NCBI GenBank assembly: GCA_963720075.1
Contig: CAVREG010000006.1
Location: forward strand, 320,853 to 384,852
Reading direction: 5' to 3'
Length of the DNA stretch: 64,000 bases
From: PALSA-188 sp963720075
GTDB lineage: Bacteria; Acidobacteriota; Terriglobia; Terriglobales; Acidobacteriaceae
How positions within the stretch are numbered: position 1 is the stretch's first letter; each line of letters opens with the position of its first letter. Under the pieces are notes generated by a model that was not told the origin of the DNA, did not search any database, and saw only the letters and a program-made list of their open reading frames with translations. The position numbers and the translations under genes were made by a program. Shown in pieces: positions 34,898-43,839 of this stretch.

Positions 34898-37201
34898 ATG
34901 GCCAGCGCTTGCTCGATTCGCGTTCGCGGCGTGGTGCAGGGCGTCGGGTTCCGCCCCTTCGTCTATCGCTTAGCCCGCGCGAACACCCTCGCAGGATGGG
35001 TCTTGAATGGCGAAGAGGGTGTTGAAATTTACGTTGAAGGCACTGAGTTGGGATTGAAGGCGTTTGCCCGCGATCTGAAAACACAGACTCCTCCCGCTGC
35101 CAGCATTGCGGAAATCGAAATCCGTTCAGCGCAGCCAGCCGGTCTAAATGAGTTCACGATCCGTGAGAGCGAGCGGCGCGAGCATCCGACGGTCCGCATT
35201 TCGCCGGACCTCCCCGTCTGCGACACTTGCTTGAAAGAGCTTTTTGATTCAGCCGATCCGCGCTACTGGTATCCCTACATTAATTGCACGAACTGTGGTC
35301 CTCGCTATACCGTCATCCTCAGTCTGCCTTATGACCGGCCCAACACCACAATGCAGCAATGGCCTCTGGACCGATACTGCAAAGCGGAATATCGCGATCC
35401 AGACAACCGCCGCTTCCATGCACAGCCGGTGGCGTGCCCCGGCTGCGGACCGGGCTATTCGCTACGGACGGGCGAACACGTCGTTCACGAGAGCGAAGAA
35501 AGTATTCGCAAATCCGCTCAGCTTCTAAAAGGCGGCAGCACCGTCGCGGTAAAAGGGCTCGGCGGATATCACCTCGCCTGCGACGCCCGTAATGCTGTAT
35601 CTGTGGCGGCTTTGCGCGAGCGCAAGTTTCGCAAAGAAAAGGCATTCGCTGTCATGGCAAAAGACCCGGAGACGGCTCGCGGTCTAGTCAAGCTTTCATC
35701 GGACGCCGAGGCGCTGCTCAGGTCTATCGCGCGTCCGATCGTCCTTGCACCGGCCAGGGTAATACTCGAAAATGTTGCGCCAGAAAATAACGAACTTGGC
35801 GTGATGTTGCCATACACGCCCTTGCACCATTTGCTCTTCGCCGCGGACGCGCCGTCCGTTCTGGTGATGACCAGCGCGAATCGGTCGAGCGAACCCATCG
35901 CCTACGAAGACGATGCTGCGATCAAGAGCCTTTCTGGAATCGCTGACGCATTCCTGATCGGAGAGCGTCAAATTGCGCGTCGGGTTGATGACTCCGTGGC
36001 TCGTGCAGGAGTTTTCGGCCCAACTATTCTCCGGCGGGCTCGCGGTTATGCGCCGGGTGCCGTGGCTACGATTCCAAGCACGCGTCCGATATTGGCTGTA
36101 GGCGCGGATTTAAAAAACACAATAACCCTCGTGGTGGATGGTCAGGCATTCGTCAGCCAGCACATCGGCGACTTGGCAGACTATCAGTCGCTCCGGGCAT
36201 TTCGGGAAACTATTCAGGATCTGGTCTCGATGTACGAGGTACGCCAGGAAGAACTGCTGGTGGTGCACGATTCCCATCCGGAGTACTCCTCCACCGCTCA
36301 TGCCTTTTCGCTCGACGCTCAACAGCGCGTGGCTGTCCAGCATCACCGCGCACACGTAGCGTCCGTCGTGGCTGAACGCAGCGAGTGGAACAAGCGAGTC
36401 GTGGGTGTCAGCTTCGACGGCACGGGCTATGGCGACGATGGAAGTATCTGGGGCGGCGAGATTTTCGTTGGAAGCGTCACGGAGGGCTTTGAGCGCGTCG
36501 CTCATCTGCGGGCCGCATCGCTGCCCGGCGGTGACGCTGCTGCGCAATATCCGGTTCAGGCCGCCGCTGGTTTTTTGGCGCAAATGGACGACTTGCCCGA
36601 TCTGGCTGCCGCGCCCTTCGGATTTCCAGCCCGCTACCAGAAGGCGGTAAATCTTGTTAACAATAATCTGAGAACTTTTTCTACTACTTCTGTCGGACGC
36701 CTCTTTGACGCAGCGGCCGCGCTTCTCGGTTTCACGCGGGAAATCACATTCGAAGGGCAGGCAGCAATGTGGCTCGAACAACTAGCCCGCAGCGTACCTG
36801 CGGCGGAGCCATACCCGTTCCCGTGCATTGGCGACGAACTCGATTTCCGGCCGTTGCTGCAATCTATAATTCTTGATCGCCTTCGCGCCCGACCCGTCGG
36901 AGAAATTGCAGGTGCCTTCCAGCGTGGCATAGCGCGAGGCACGTGGGAAGCTGTGCTCTCGATATGCAGGTCTCATAATCTTGACACCGTCGTTCTCGCG
37001 GGAGGAGTCTTCCAGAACGAGTTGTTGCTGGAAGATATCAAACTGGGGATCTGCGCGCCGCTGGACAGCCGGGGGCGGCTGTCCCTACGCGATTATTCTG
37101 CAGCAGACAGTTTACAAATTTGGACGAATCACGTGGTTCCAACCAACGACGGTGGGATCAGCCTCGGTCAGGCTGCTATGGCCGCGTTTGCTGTGGACTA
37201 G
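34898..37201 (+). CDS. hypF: Carbamoyltransferase HypF
   Basis: A 767-residue enzyme that makes carbamoyl-AMP from carbamoyl phosphate and ATP and loads HypE. Acylphosphatase domain at the N-terminus (VRGVVQGVGFRPFVYR), two zinc fingers (CDTC, CTNCGPRY, CKAEYRDP, CPGCGP), a YrdC-like domain (GLGGYHLACDA, MTSANRSSEP) and a Kae1-like domain (HHRAHVASVVAE, FDGTGYGDDG). Near the C-terminus (about residues 718-736) the reading frame passes through a palindromic repeat, giving an insertion LDSRGRLSLRDYSAADS before the conserved NDGGISLGQA. The frame is preserved, so the enzyme may be active. Confidence 0.95.
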   Translation: MASACSIRVRGVVQGVGFRPFVYRLARANTLAGWVLNGEEGVEIYVEGTELGLKAFARDLKTQTPPAASIAEIEIRSAQPAGLNEFTIRESERREHPTVRISPDLPVCDTCLKELFDSADPRYWYPYINCTNCGPRYTVILSLPYDRPNTTMQQWPLDRYCKAEYRDPDNRRFHAQPVACPGCGPGYSLRTGEHVVHESEESIRKSAQLLKGGSTVAVKGLGGYHLACDARNAVSVAALRERKFRKEKAFAVMAKDPETARGLVKLSSDAEALLRSIARPIVLAPARVILENVAPENNELGVMLPYTPLHHLLFAADAPSVLVMTSANRSSEPIAYEDDAAIKSLSGIADAFLIGERQIARRVDDSVARAGVFGPTILRRARGYAPGAVATIPSTRPILAVGADLKNTITLVVDGQAFVSQHIGDLADYQSLRAFRETIQDLVSMYEVRQEELLVVHDSHPEYSSTAHAFSLDAQQRVAVQHHRAHVASVVAERSEWNKRVVGVSFDGTGYGDDGSIWGGEIFVGSVTEGFERVAHLRAASLPGGDAAAQYPVQAAAGFLAQMDDLPDLAAAPFGFPARYQKAVNLVNNNLRTFSTTSVGRLFDAAAALLGFTREITFEGQAAMWLEQLARSVPAAEPYPFPCIGDELDFRPLLQSIILDRLRARPVGEIAGAFQRGIARGTWEAVLSICRSHNLDTVVLAGGVFQNELLLEDIKLGICAPLDSRGRLSLRDYSAADSLQIWTNHVVPTNDGGISLGQAAMAAFAVD
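37061..37090. repeat. Palindromic repeat inside hypF
   Basis: GGACAGCCG (37063-37071), loop GGGG, CGGCTGTCC (37076-37084), with flank CTACGC. The reverse complement, gcgtagggacagccg then a loop then cggctgtccag, is the same sequence as the element at 56884-56912 (15 and 11 identical bases around a changed loop). It is in frame in hypF. Confidence 0.8.
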
Positions 37202-37209
37202 AAGAATCT

Positions 37210-37575
37210 ATGCACGAACTTTCCATTGCAATGAGCATCGTAGAACTCGCGCAGGAAGAAGCGCAGCGGCGCGGAGACGCTCAAGTCACTGCCGTACACC
37301 TCAAGTTGGGGGCTCTATCCGGGGTCGTGAAGGATGCGCTTTTGTTTTCTTTTGAAATGGCTTGTGAGAACACCCCGTTAAAAGGTTCACGCCTGATTAT
37401 CGAAGAGGTTCCGGTAATCGTCTTTTGTCCTGGCTGTCAAGCCCAGCGTCCCATAAGTTCTATTCAATTATTCTGTTGTGCCGAGTGCGGTACCCCTACA
37501 TCTGAAATTGTGCAAGGCAAGGAAATCGAAGTGGTTGCATTGGAGATAGAAGAATGGGCTCACAACCCCGCTTAA
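37210..37575 (+). CDS. hypA: Nickel-insertion protein HypA
   Basis: A 121-residue metallochaperone. ATG 37210 is fixed by the invariant start MHELSIA, in which His2 binds nickel; the longer frame from 37120 lies within hypF. Two CxxC pairs, FCPGC near residue 75 and CCAEC near 93, form the zinc site. It delivers Ni(II) to HhyL with HypB. It begins 8 bases after the hypF stop and overlaps hypB by 22 bases. Confidence 0.95.
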   Translation: MHELSIAMSIVELAQEEAQRRGDAQVTAVHLKLGALSGVVKDALLFSFEMACENTPLKGSRLIIEEVPVIVFCPGCQAQRPISSIQLFCCAECGTPTSEIVQGKEIEVVALEIEEWAHNPA

Positions 37576-38237
37576 TCGAAGTCAGGAAGAACGTTCTCAA
37601 ACAGAATGATCTGCTGGCTCGAGCGCTTCGCGAGCAATTCCGTGCCGCAGGAGTATTTGTCGTGAGCCTCGTATCCAGTCCCGGCTCGGGCAAGACCGCC
37701 TTTTTGGAAAAGACCCTGACGCAGCTTCGTCAAAATTATCGCGTTGCTGCTCTAGTCGGAGATCTCGCCACCGAAAATGACGCGGCGCGACTGGCGCGCA
37801 GCGGAGCTCTAGTCAAGCAAATCACTACCGGCACTCTATGTCATCTTGAGGCGGCCATGGTCAAGAATGCTTTGGAGGGATGGAATCTCAACGATCTCAA
37901 TTTCCTTTTCATTGAGAATGTTGGGAACCTGGTCTGCCCTTCCTCATACGATCTTGGCGAAAATCTCCGGCTGGTGCTTATTTCGGTGACTGAGGGTGAG
38001 GACAAGCCGTTAAAATATCCCACAATTTTTAACAGTGCCGACGTGGCAATCGTCACAAAGATGGATTTGGCCCAGGCCGTCGAATTCGACTGGCAATCCG
38101 CATACGGCAACATTCAGGCTGTTCGCCCAGGCATGCAGGTCTTGAGGCTGTCCGCCAAGACGGGAGACGGGATGGATGAATATTTAGGTTTCTTGACACG
38201 CCGCTTGGATGAGACGCGCGTTCCGGCGGCGATTTAG
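37554..38237 (+). CDS. hypB: Nickel-insertion GTPase HypB
   Basis: A 227-residue SIMIBI GTPase. Walker A SSPGSGKTAFLEK near residue 42, GDLATENDAARLA, ENVGNLVCPSSYD and VTKMDLA are the G motifs. Cys-His in TTGTLCHLEA and the Cys in NLVCP form the dimer metal site. The N-terminus has neither the CxxCGC motif of E. coli nor a His-rich stretch, so it is a plain GTPase form without nickel storage. It drives Ni release into the large subunit. Confidence 0.94.
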   Translation: MGSQPRLIEVRKNVLKQNDLLARALREQFRAAGVFVVSLVSSPGSGKTAFLEKTLTQLRQNYRVAALVGDLATENDAARLARSGALVKQITTGTLCHLEAAMVKNALEGWNLNDLNFLFIENVGNLVCPSSYDLGENLRLVLISVTEGEDKPLKYPTIFNSADVAIVTKMDLAQAVEFDWQSAYGNIQAVRPGMQVLRLSAKTGDGMDEYLGFLTRRLDETRVPAAI

Positions 38238-38298
38238 CCAATATTTCGTCAACGTCATTAAAGATCAACCCTACATTTCAATCAGGAATCTAAGCGCC

Positions 38299-39108
38299 AT
38301 GGTCAAACCGCGGCACCAGAAACCGCCGGAAGAACAGGAAGACACCGCCGAATCCAAGCGGCTCACCGCTCCGCAAATCTTTCGCGCCGTCGAGGAGAAT
38401 GGACGCGAGGAGATTAAACGATCCTCGCAAACGCTGGCTTTCTCGGCCGTCGCTGGAGGAATCACCATGGGCCTCACCGGTCTGGCTGTCGCGTCGGTCC
38501 GCGCTCTGGTGGGCGAGGGGGGTTGGCAACAGCTTGCCTCTTACCTGGTTTATCCCGTCGGCTTCATCGCAGTAATCATCGGACGCGCGCAGCTTTTTAC
38601 CGAAAACACTTTGTATCCCGTAGTCTTAATTCTCGATGAACACCGCTATCTCGTCCAAACTTTACGCCTTTGGGGCGTAGTTTTTTTCTGCAACCTTTTG
38701 GGGGCGCTTCTGTTTGCGTTGCTTGTGGTGAAATCAAGCGCTTTAGCTCCCGACATTCTTTCCCAACTGATCCGTCTCGGCACTGAAGGTGTCAATGGCT
38801 CCGCGGGTCACTTTTTCTGGAGCGCGGTGGTTGGAGGATGGGTAATCGCACTGGTTGCATGGGTGGTCACTGCAAGCCACTGGACGATCGGTCAACTCGC
38901 AATGGTATGGCTGCTAACGTTTGTGGTTGGCATTGGAAAATTCGCCCACTGCATCGCGAGCAGCGGCGAGATAATTTCGGCCGTCCTCGCGGGAGCGATT
39001 CCTGCGGCAACATACTTCCATTGGCTCTTGCCAGTGGTTCTTGGGAACATCGTTGGCGGCGTGATCATCGTGAGTGTGCTGAACTATGGCCAAGTAAGAG
39101 AAGTATAA
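38299..39108 (+). CDS. Formate/nitrite transporter (FNT) family protein
   Basis: About 269 residues from ATG 38299, where the polar start MVKPRHQKPPEEQEDTAES lies; an in-frame ATG at 38209 overlaps hypB. Six membrane spans follow, with the FNT pattern VYPVGFIAVIIGRAQLFTENT and a C-terminal FVVGIGKFAHCIASSGE. A charged N-terminal helix (about residues 20-45) precedes the first span. FNT channels move formate, nitrite or similar small anions. It is the last plus-strand gene of the island. A link to hydrogenase is possible but unproven. Confidence 0.85.
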   Translation: MVKPRHQKPPEEQEDTAESKRLTAPQIFRAVEENGREEIKRSSQTLAFSAVAGGITMGLTGLAVASVRALVGEGGWQQLASYLVYPVGFIAVIIGRAQLFTENTLYPVVLILDEHRYLVQTLRLWGVVFFCNLLGALLFALLVVKSSALAPDILSQLIRLGTEGVNGSAGHFFWSAVVGGWVIALVAWVVTASHWTIGQLAMVWLLTFVVGIGKFAHCIASSGEIISAVLAGAIPAATYFHWLLPVVLGNIVGGVIIVSVLNYGQVREV

Positions 39109-39229
39109 ATGCTAAAGGTATCCGCACGTTTGCGTAAAATTTCTCGCGCAGGTAACTGCGTTCGTCGGACTACAATTGATCAGAATTCTTCTTTTTGGTT
39201 AAACGAGCATTCGGCACCAGAGGTGTCCC

Positions 39230-39415
39230 ATGCGATTACGATCCCGGAAGAAAAAGCTTGTCAAAATTCTTTCGCCAAAGGATCCAGAGGCGCGTGACGA
39301 GGGTCCGCGCCTGATTCCATTAGATGATAGTCATACCCAGAGCTCCACATCCTCCCGTATGGACTACTATTTGTCGCTTGCCGACAAAATGCTCGGCATA
39401 AAAGAAGAGAAATGA
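39230..39415 (+). CDS. Small basic hypothetical protein (61 residues)
   Basis: ATG 39230 follows AGAGGTG by 4 bases. The peptide begins MRLRSRKKKLVKILSPKDPE and ends SLADKMLGIKEEK, with a Ser/Thr-rich middle. No signal peptide or membrane segment is present and no family is recognised. It lies 120 bases downstream of the FNT gene and could be an unlinked monocistron. The ribosome site is its main support. Confidence 0.4.
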   Translation: MRLRSRKKKLVKILSPKDPEARDEGPRLIPLDDSHTQSSTSSRMDYYLSLADKMLGIKEEK

Positions 39416-39488
39416 GAGGTCCCTTTTTCGACAAATGTCCAGCTTATGGACCGAGGTATTACGCTCTATGCGATAGCGGCGGCAAGGC

Positions 39489-39716
39489 TTAAATTGCGAA
39501 TCTAGATTTTTTCCGTAAATCTTCAAAAGCTGCATAGCCGACGAATGCGGAAACTATGGCAATGAGGAAATTGGCGAGACTAAAAATATCTTGAACAGCG
39601 AAGGCTACGGTCTTTCCGTGTCCGTTTGCGTGAGTAAATTCTCCCATCAAAAGGTTGGAGTAAAACAGGAAGATGATGAAGCCGACTTTGATTATTGCCC
39701 TCCAAAAGGGTGCCAA
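39489..39716 (-). CDS. Small two-span membrane protein
   Basis: A 75-residue frame starting with TTG 39716. It has two membrane spans, VGFIIFLFYSNLLMGEF and FLIAIVSAFVGYAAF, and a basic end (EDLRKKSRF). The same frame is open upstream to about 39787 and encodes plausible protein (VSTTKEQKYPPRLAPFW), but without an ATG or GTG there. Either TTG is the start or the gene has lost its true start codon. Role unknown. Confidence 0.5.
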   Translation of the reverse strand: MAPFWRAIIKVGFIIFLFYSNLLMGEFTHANGHGKTVAFAVQDIFSLANFLIAIVSAFVGYAAFEDLRKKSRFAI

Positions 39717-39820
39717 CCTAGGAGGATATTTTTGCTCCTTCGTCGTCGAAACTATATAGCAACCGTGGTTATCCTCATGCAGCTATAATCCCGTTTGCTT
39801 CTTCACCCAAGGAGAACACT

Positions 39821-40564
39821 ATGGACCTATCGGGCCGGGTTGCGCTTGTCACCGGCGCATCCCAAGGCATTGGTCGCAGCTGCGCGCTGAGGTTGGCGAA
39901 GGATGGAGCAGCTCTGGCGGTGGCCGCCCGCAGCCAGGACAAATTAAATGACTTGGTGAAGGAGATAAATGCGGCCGGAGGAAAGTCCTCGGCATTTGCA
40001 ATGGACGTGGTTGACGAAGGCCAAATCAAACTTGCCATTAAAGCCGCGCTAGCCGAGTTCGGGAAAATAGATATTCTGGTAAATAACGCCGGCATTAACC
40101 GCGATCAACTCGTAATGCGGATGAAGCGCAGCGATTGGGACTCCGTTTTAAACACCAATCTGACTTCGGCATATCTGTGCATTCAGCAGGTAATTGGGTC
40201 CATGTTAAAGCAGCGCTGGGGAAGAATCATTAACGTCACTTCCATCTTCGGACAGATGGGACAAGCCGGGCAGGCGAATTATGCTGCATCGAAAGCAGGA
40301 TTAATTGGCCTAACCATGGCGATTGCTCGCGAAGTCGGATCTCGAAATATAACCTGCAATGCGGTCGCTCCCGGATTTATCGAAACTGCCATGACCGCCG
40401 GACTTGCTGACGACCTGAAGAAGGAGGCGCTAAAGATCATTCCGCTCGGCCGCATCGGCACCCCCGAAGATGTAGCGGCTGCAGTCGCATTTCTCGCCTC
40501 CGAGGAATCTTCGTACATTACCGGGCACGTCCTAAACGTGAACGGTGGAATGTTAATGGGATAG
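39821..40564 (+). CDS. fabG: 3-oxoacyl-[ACP] reductase (FabG-like SDR)
   Basis: A 247-residue short-chain dehydrogenase with AAGGAG 8 bases upstream. TGASQGIGRS (NADPH loop), NNAGINRDQL, and YAASKAGLIG (Tyr-x3-Lys catalytic pair) are present, and the C-terminal YITGHVLNVNGGM is typical of FabG. It reduces beta-ketoacyl-ACP in fatty-acid synthesis. No other fab genes are adjacent, so a different SDR substrate is possible. Confidence 0.88.
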   Translation: MDLSGRVALVTGASQGIGRSCALRLAKDGAALAVAARSQDKLNDLVKEINAAGGKSSAFAMDVVDEGQIKLAIKAALAEFGKIDILVNNAGINRDQLVMRMKRSDWDSVLNTNLTSAYLCIQQVIGSMLKQRWGRIINVTSIFGQMGQAGQANYAASKAGLIGLTMAIAREVGSRNITCNAVAPGFIETAMTAGLADDLKKEALKIIPLGRIGTPEDVAAAVAFLASEESSYITGHVLNVNGGMLMG

Positions 40565-40571
40565 ATGGCTT

Positions 40572-40663
40572 TTGGCTCTTAGCCTTTGGCTTGAATCCCA
40601 AACTCCCGGGATTTCCGCTGTTGGCCGAAACAGAAAAACAATGCACCAAGAGCTAAGAGCCAA
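40572..40663. repeat. Long-loop inverted repeat downstream of the reductase gene
   Basis: TTGGCTCTTAGC (40572-40583) is the exact reverse complement of GCTAAGAGCCAA (40652-40663). The arms sit 8 bases after the fabG stop and before the convergent PilZ gene. The type of sequence resembles dispersed extragenic repeats, and it could also end both transcripts. Confidence 0.6.
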
Positions 40664-40679
40664 TAGCTAAAAACGGCTC

Positions 40680-41039
40680 CTACTGTCTCAGCGCCAACTG
40701 TTCGCAAATACGCGCGATTACGTCGGTTTGCTCCGGGGTTCTCGTTAGAAATTCGAAACCATGCCGCAGACCATCCCGATACCGCACAACGGCTCTGATT
40801 TTCAGCAGGGCCGTGATGCCTGGGAAAGCGAGTTCCAAAGCAACCACTTCGCCTGAGTCCAATTCGCCGGAGAGGGTTCCGCCAATTCCATCCTGGCCGA
40901 ACTCATTCGATCGTCCCCACAAGGAGAACCGCTTCCCGGACCGGAAGACGTTGACGGTGATGCGGATATCCACAGGATAACGAGTGAATCGCCGCATGCT
41001 CTTTGAGCCATGCTCTTGCTTAGGGGAAAATTTGGTCAT
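40680..41039 (-). CDS. PilZ-domain protein
   Basis: A 119-residue single-domain protein. RRFTRYPVDIRI near the N-terminus is the RxxxR half of the c-di-GMP site; the second half is degenerate (NEFGQDGIGGTL in place of DxSxxG). A beta-barrel pattern with VALELAFPGITALLKIRAVVRYRDG follows. It may respond to c-di-GMP or be a non-binding PilZ protein. A protein of this size is usual in acidobacteria for control of surface or adhesion traits. No partner is adjacent. Confidence 0.75.
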   Translation of the reverse strand: MTKFSPKQEHGSKSMRRFTRYPVDIRITVNVFRSGKRFSLWGRSNEFGQDGIGGTLSGELDSGEVVALELAFPGITALLKIRAVVRYRDGLRHGFEFLTRTPEQTDVIARICEQLALRQ

Positions 41040-41333
41040 TGAGTTTCAAACATTCTTATCTGTTCGGCGTACAGGAACCAGCCAAGCAAGGTAGAGACTA
41101 TGTAGATTGAACCGATTGATATGCTATTTAATCAAACTCCCGTCCTCACTGTATAAACCGCGGTACTCAACTGTAGAATTCTAGAGTCTCATAATGATCC
41201 GTGAACTAATTACTTACTTCGCAAACAGAGAATGCACAGAGTCCTTCTAACCTCCACGCAAGCCTAGGGTTCCCGAATGGCATATCAAATGCTTTGATCG
41301 AGATGCTACGGAGTTCTGTGACAGGAGGTTAAC

Positions 41334-41540
41334 ATGCCGAAGGACTGGAAAGAACTGTCTGAAGCTGTCAGCCGTGAACAAGATCCCCAGAAACTGCTCG
41401 AGTTGGTCGAAGAACTGGATAAGGCTCTGGAGCAGCGGGAGAATGCGTTGAAAGAAAAACGCAGTCCGGAGCAAAATAAGCCTGACAGGGAATCGAATTT
41501 TCGACCGATGGTTCCTGTGATAGCGGCGCCTTCCGCGTGA
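41334..41540 (+). CDS. Small helical hypothetical protein (68 residues)
   Basis: ATG 41334 lies 6 bases after GGAGG, a strong ribosome site. The protein (MPKDWKELSEAVSREQDPQK...) is Glu/Lys-rich and probably one amphipathic coiled coil over residues 5-45 with a Pro-rich tail ending APSA. No family known to me. The gene stands alone, with about 290 bases of empty DNA upstream. Confidence 0.6.
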   Translation: MPKDWKELSEAVSREQDPQKLLELVEELDKALEQRENALKEKRSPEQNKPDRESNFRPMVPVIAAPSA

Positions 41541-41727
41541 GTTTCAAGTGCGGAGCAGTTCATGAATACTCTCAATGTCAACTGCACCATCGTGCAATAC
41601 GAGCGGATTTAGTGGACAATGAGGTTGGGTCGCAACACAGTTGGACCTGGATCTCTGATATTTCCGGCCACGTTGTTCCTTGAATCGTTCTCGCTCAGCA
41701 AATCATCTCTCCATTGGAGGACAAATT

Positions 41728-42372
41728 ATGGCGCACGAATTACCCCCGCTTCCCTATGACTACTCTGCACTAGAACCTACCATTGATGCGCAAACCATGA
41801 AGCTGCATCACGACATGCACCACGGAGCGTACGTAAAAAATTTAAATGCGGCTCTCGAGAAACATCCGCAGCTCTCATCCAAAAGCGCGGAAGATTTGAT
41901 TCGCGATCTGAACGCTATTCCGGAAGACATCCGCGGCGCTGTTCGCAACAATGGCGGGGGACACGTGAATCACACAATGTTTTGGAAGATTATGAAACCT
42001 AAAGGTGGGGGCGATCCAAACGGCCCGATTGCCGAGGTTATCACCAAATCGTTTGGCAACTTCAAAGACTTTCAAACCAAATTTAATGATGCCGGAGCGA
42101 AGCAATTCGGCAGCGGATGGGTTTGGCTGGCAGGAAAATCGAACGGTGACGTTCAGATCATAAGCACCCCGAACCAGGACAATCCCATTTCCCAAGGCCT
42201 GTTTCCAATTTTTGGCAACGACGTTTGGGAGCACTCCTACTATCTGAAATATAACAACCGGCGCCCCGAATACTTGGCCGCATGGTGGAATGTAGTGAAC
42301 TGGGACGAAGTGAACAAGCGTCTGGAGACTTTCAAATCTGCGAAGCACGAACCAGCACTAGCCGCCCGGTAA
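41728..42372 (+). CDS. Fe/Mn superoxide dismutase
   Basis: A 214-residue enzyme; ATG 41728 follows GGAGG by 7 bases, and the earlier ATG at 41680 is not used. Metal ligands are His in KLHHDMHHGAYV, His in HVNHTMFW, and Asp/His in DVWEHSYYLKYNNRRP. There is no signal peptide, so it is cytosolic and removes superoxide. Length and motifs are normal; Fe or Mn preference cannot be decided by eye. Confidence 0.95.
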   Translation: MAHELPPLPYDYSALEPTIDAQTMKLHHDMHHGAYVKNLNAALEKHPQLSSKSAEDLIRDLNAIPEDIRGAVRNNGGGHVNHTMFWKIMKPKGGGDPNGPIAEVITKSFGNFKDFQTKFNDAGAKQFGSGWVWLAGKSNGDVQIISTPNQDNPISQGLFPIFGNDVWEHSYYLKYNNRRPEYLAAWWNVVNWDEVNKRLETFKSAKHEPALAAR

Positions 42373-42385
42373 ATGAAACACGTAG

Positions 42386-42413
42386 GGGCAGGTGTCCTCA
42401 CCTGCCCTTCTTC
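42386..42413 (+). terminator. Palindromic terminator after the superoxide dismutase gene
   Basis: GGGCAGGTG (42386-42394), loop TCCT, CACCTGCCC (42399-42407), then TTCTTC. The flank CGTAGG resembles the start of the elements at 37061 and 56884 (cgtaggg-cag), so it may belong to the same kind of dispersed palindrome. The T-tract is weak. Confidence 0.6.
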
Positions 42414-42468
42414 ATGCAAACTCTTCCCAAGCAGCCGCTTCTCGTCCTTCCGCATCTTCTAACTTCTG

Positions 42469-43839
42469 ATGTCCGCTAGCCCAGATGTACTCATCCTCGG
42501 CGCAGGGGTCTCAGGATTATCTGCGGCGATTGAGCTCGCGCGGGCCGGATTGTCAATCACCATTCTGGAAGCGCGCAACCGAATCGGCGGGCGTATTCTA
42601 ACTGTGCGCGATCCTGCCACCCAAAGTCCTATCGAGCTTGGCGCTGAATTCGTCCATGGCCTTCCGCCTGAAATTTGGATGCCCCTTCAAGAAAACAATC
42701 TGGATGTAACTGAAGTTAGCGGCGACAACTGGTGCTCCCGAGACGGAAACCTCTGTTCGTGCGATTTTTTTGGTGATGTAGATAAAATCCTGCGCAAGAT
42801 GAAAGAGAATTCGCGGGACCAATCATTTCTCAAATTTCTAGAACAGCAATTCCCCAATGCCAAACATGACCAGAAGTTAAGAGCAACCAAAGCCTGGGCC
42901 CTGGGCTATGTAACCGGATTCAATGCGGCTGATCCTGGCAAAGTCAGCGTAAATTGGCTGACTGAAGAAATGGATGCTGAAGAACAGATCGAAGGTGACC
43001 GCGCGTTTCGCATCAATAGTGGGTACGAAGCGCTAATCGAGATACTGGTGCGACGGTTGCACGATCTGAATGTCACGATCAATCTCAGTAGCATCGCTGA
43101 GGGCATTCGATGGAGTCGCGGTAAGGTTGAAATCAAGGGTCACACGCATAGGAAGCAGTTCAGATACGCAGCCCCACGAGTTTTGATCACGGTGCCACTC
43201 GGAGTGCTGCTCGCTAATCCACGAGAAAAAGGCGCGCTTCATTTCAGCCCTCAGTTGCCATCTTCCAAACAGAAAGCGCTGAGTAAACTTGCCATGGGTC
43301 ACGTTCTGCGAATCACTTTGCAGTTCAAAGAGCGGTTCTGGGAAAAGGTTTATCCGCATGGTAACGAGAATTCCAATGCACCTTCGAAGAAGACCCTTTC
43401 CGATCTGAGTTTTCTGTTTTCCGATGACGAATGGTTCCCGACGTGGTGGACAAAAATGCCGGCAACATTTCCCATCATCACTGGATGGGCTCCATTCAAC
43501 TGCGCGGACAGGCTTTCCGGTCATCACGCAAAATTTGTGGTGGATAAAGCGCTGACTACCCTAAGCCGGATAATGAGTCTCCCGAAGAAAGATTTGGGGG
43601 CTCTGCTGGAGAAAGGTCATTTCCACGATTGGCAAGGTGACCCATTTTCACGTGGAGCTTACAGCTACGTGAAGGTCGGAGGAAAGAATGCCCCAGGGAT
43701 CCTCGGCAACGCCGTAGAAAAGACATTATTCTTCGCTGGCGAAGCAACGGACACTACCGGCCATACGGGCACTGTGCACGGCGCAATAGCGAGCGGAAAA
43801 AGATCCGCAAAAGAAATACTAAGGACCGTGCGGCGATAA
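42469..43839 (+). CDS. FAD-dependent amine oxidase family protein
   Basis: A 456-residue flavoprotein of the MAO/polyamine-oxidase family. LILGAGVSGLSAAIELARAG near the N-terminus is the dinucleotide-binding fold, and LEARNRIGGRI follows. Near the C-terminus, LFFAGEATDTTGHTGTVHGAIASG is the FAD-binding tail. HYPHGN-like substrate regions are not diagnostic. It oxidises amines or related compounds; the substrate is unknown. No signal peptide is present. Confidence 0.88.
   Translation: MSASPDVLILGAGVSGLSAAIELARAGLSITILEARNRIGGRILTVRDPATQSPIELGAEFVHGLPPEIWMPLQENNLDVTEVSGDNWCSRDGNLCSCDFFGDVDKILRKMKENSRDQSFLKFLEQQFPNAKHDQKLRATKAWALGYVTGFNAADPGKVSVNWLTEEMDAEEQIEGDRAFRINSGYEALIEILVRRLHDLNVTINLSSIAEGIRWSRGKVEIKGHTHRKQFRYAAPRVLITVPLGVLLANPREKGALHFSPQLPSSKQKALSKLAMGHVLRITLQFKERFWEKVYPHGNENSNAPSKKTLSDLSFLFSDDEWFPTWWTKMPATFPIITGWAPFNCADRLSGHHAKFVVDKALTTLSRIMSLPKKDLGALLEKGHFHDWQGDPFSRGAYSYVKVGGKNAPGILGNAVEKTLFFAGEATDTTGHTGTVHGAIASGKRSAKEILRTVRR

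Noticed and set aside
36110..36781. 223-residue minus-strand ORF opposite hypF
   Set aside because: Shadow frame inside a gene with all HypF motifs.
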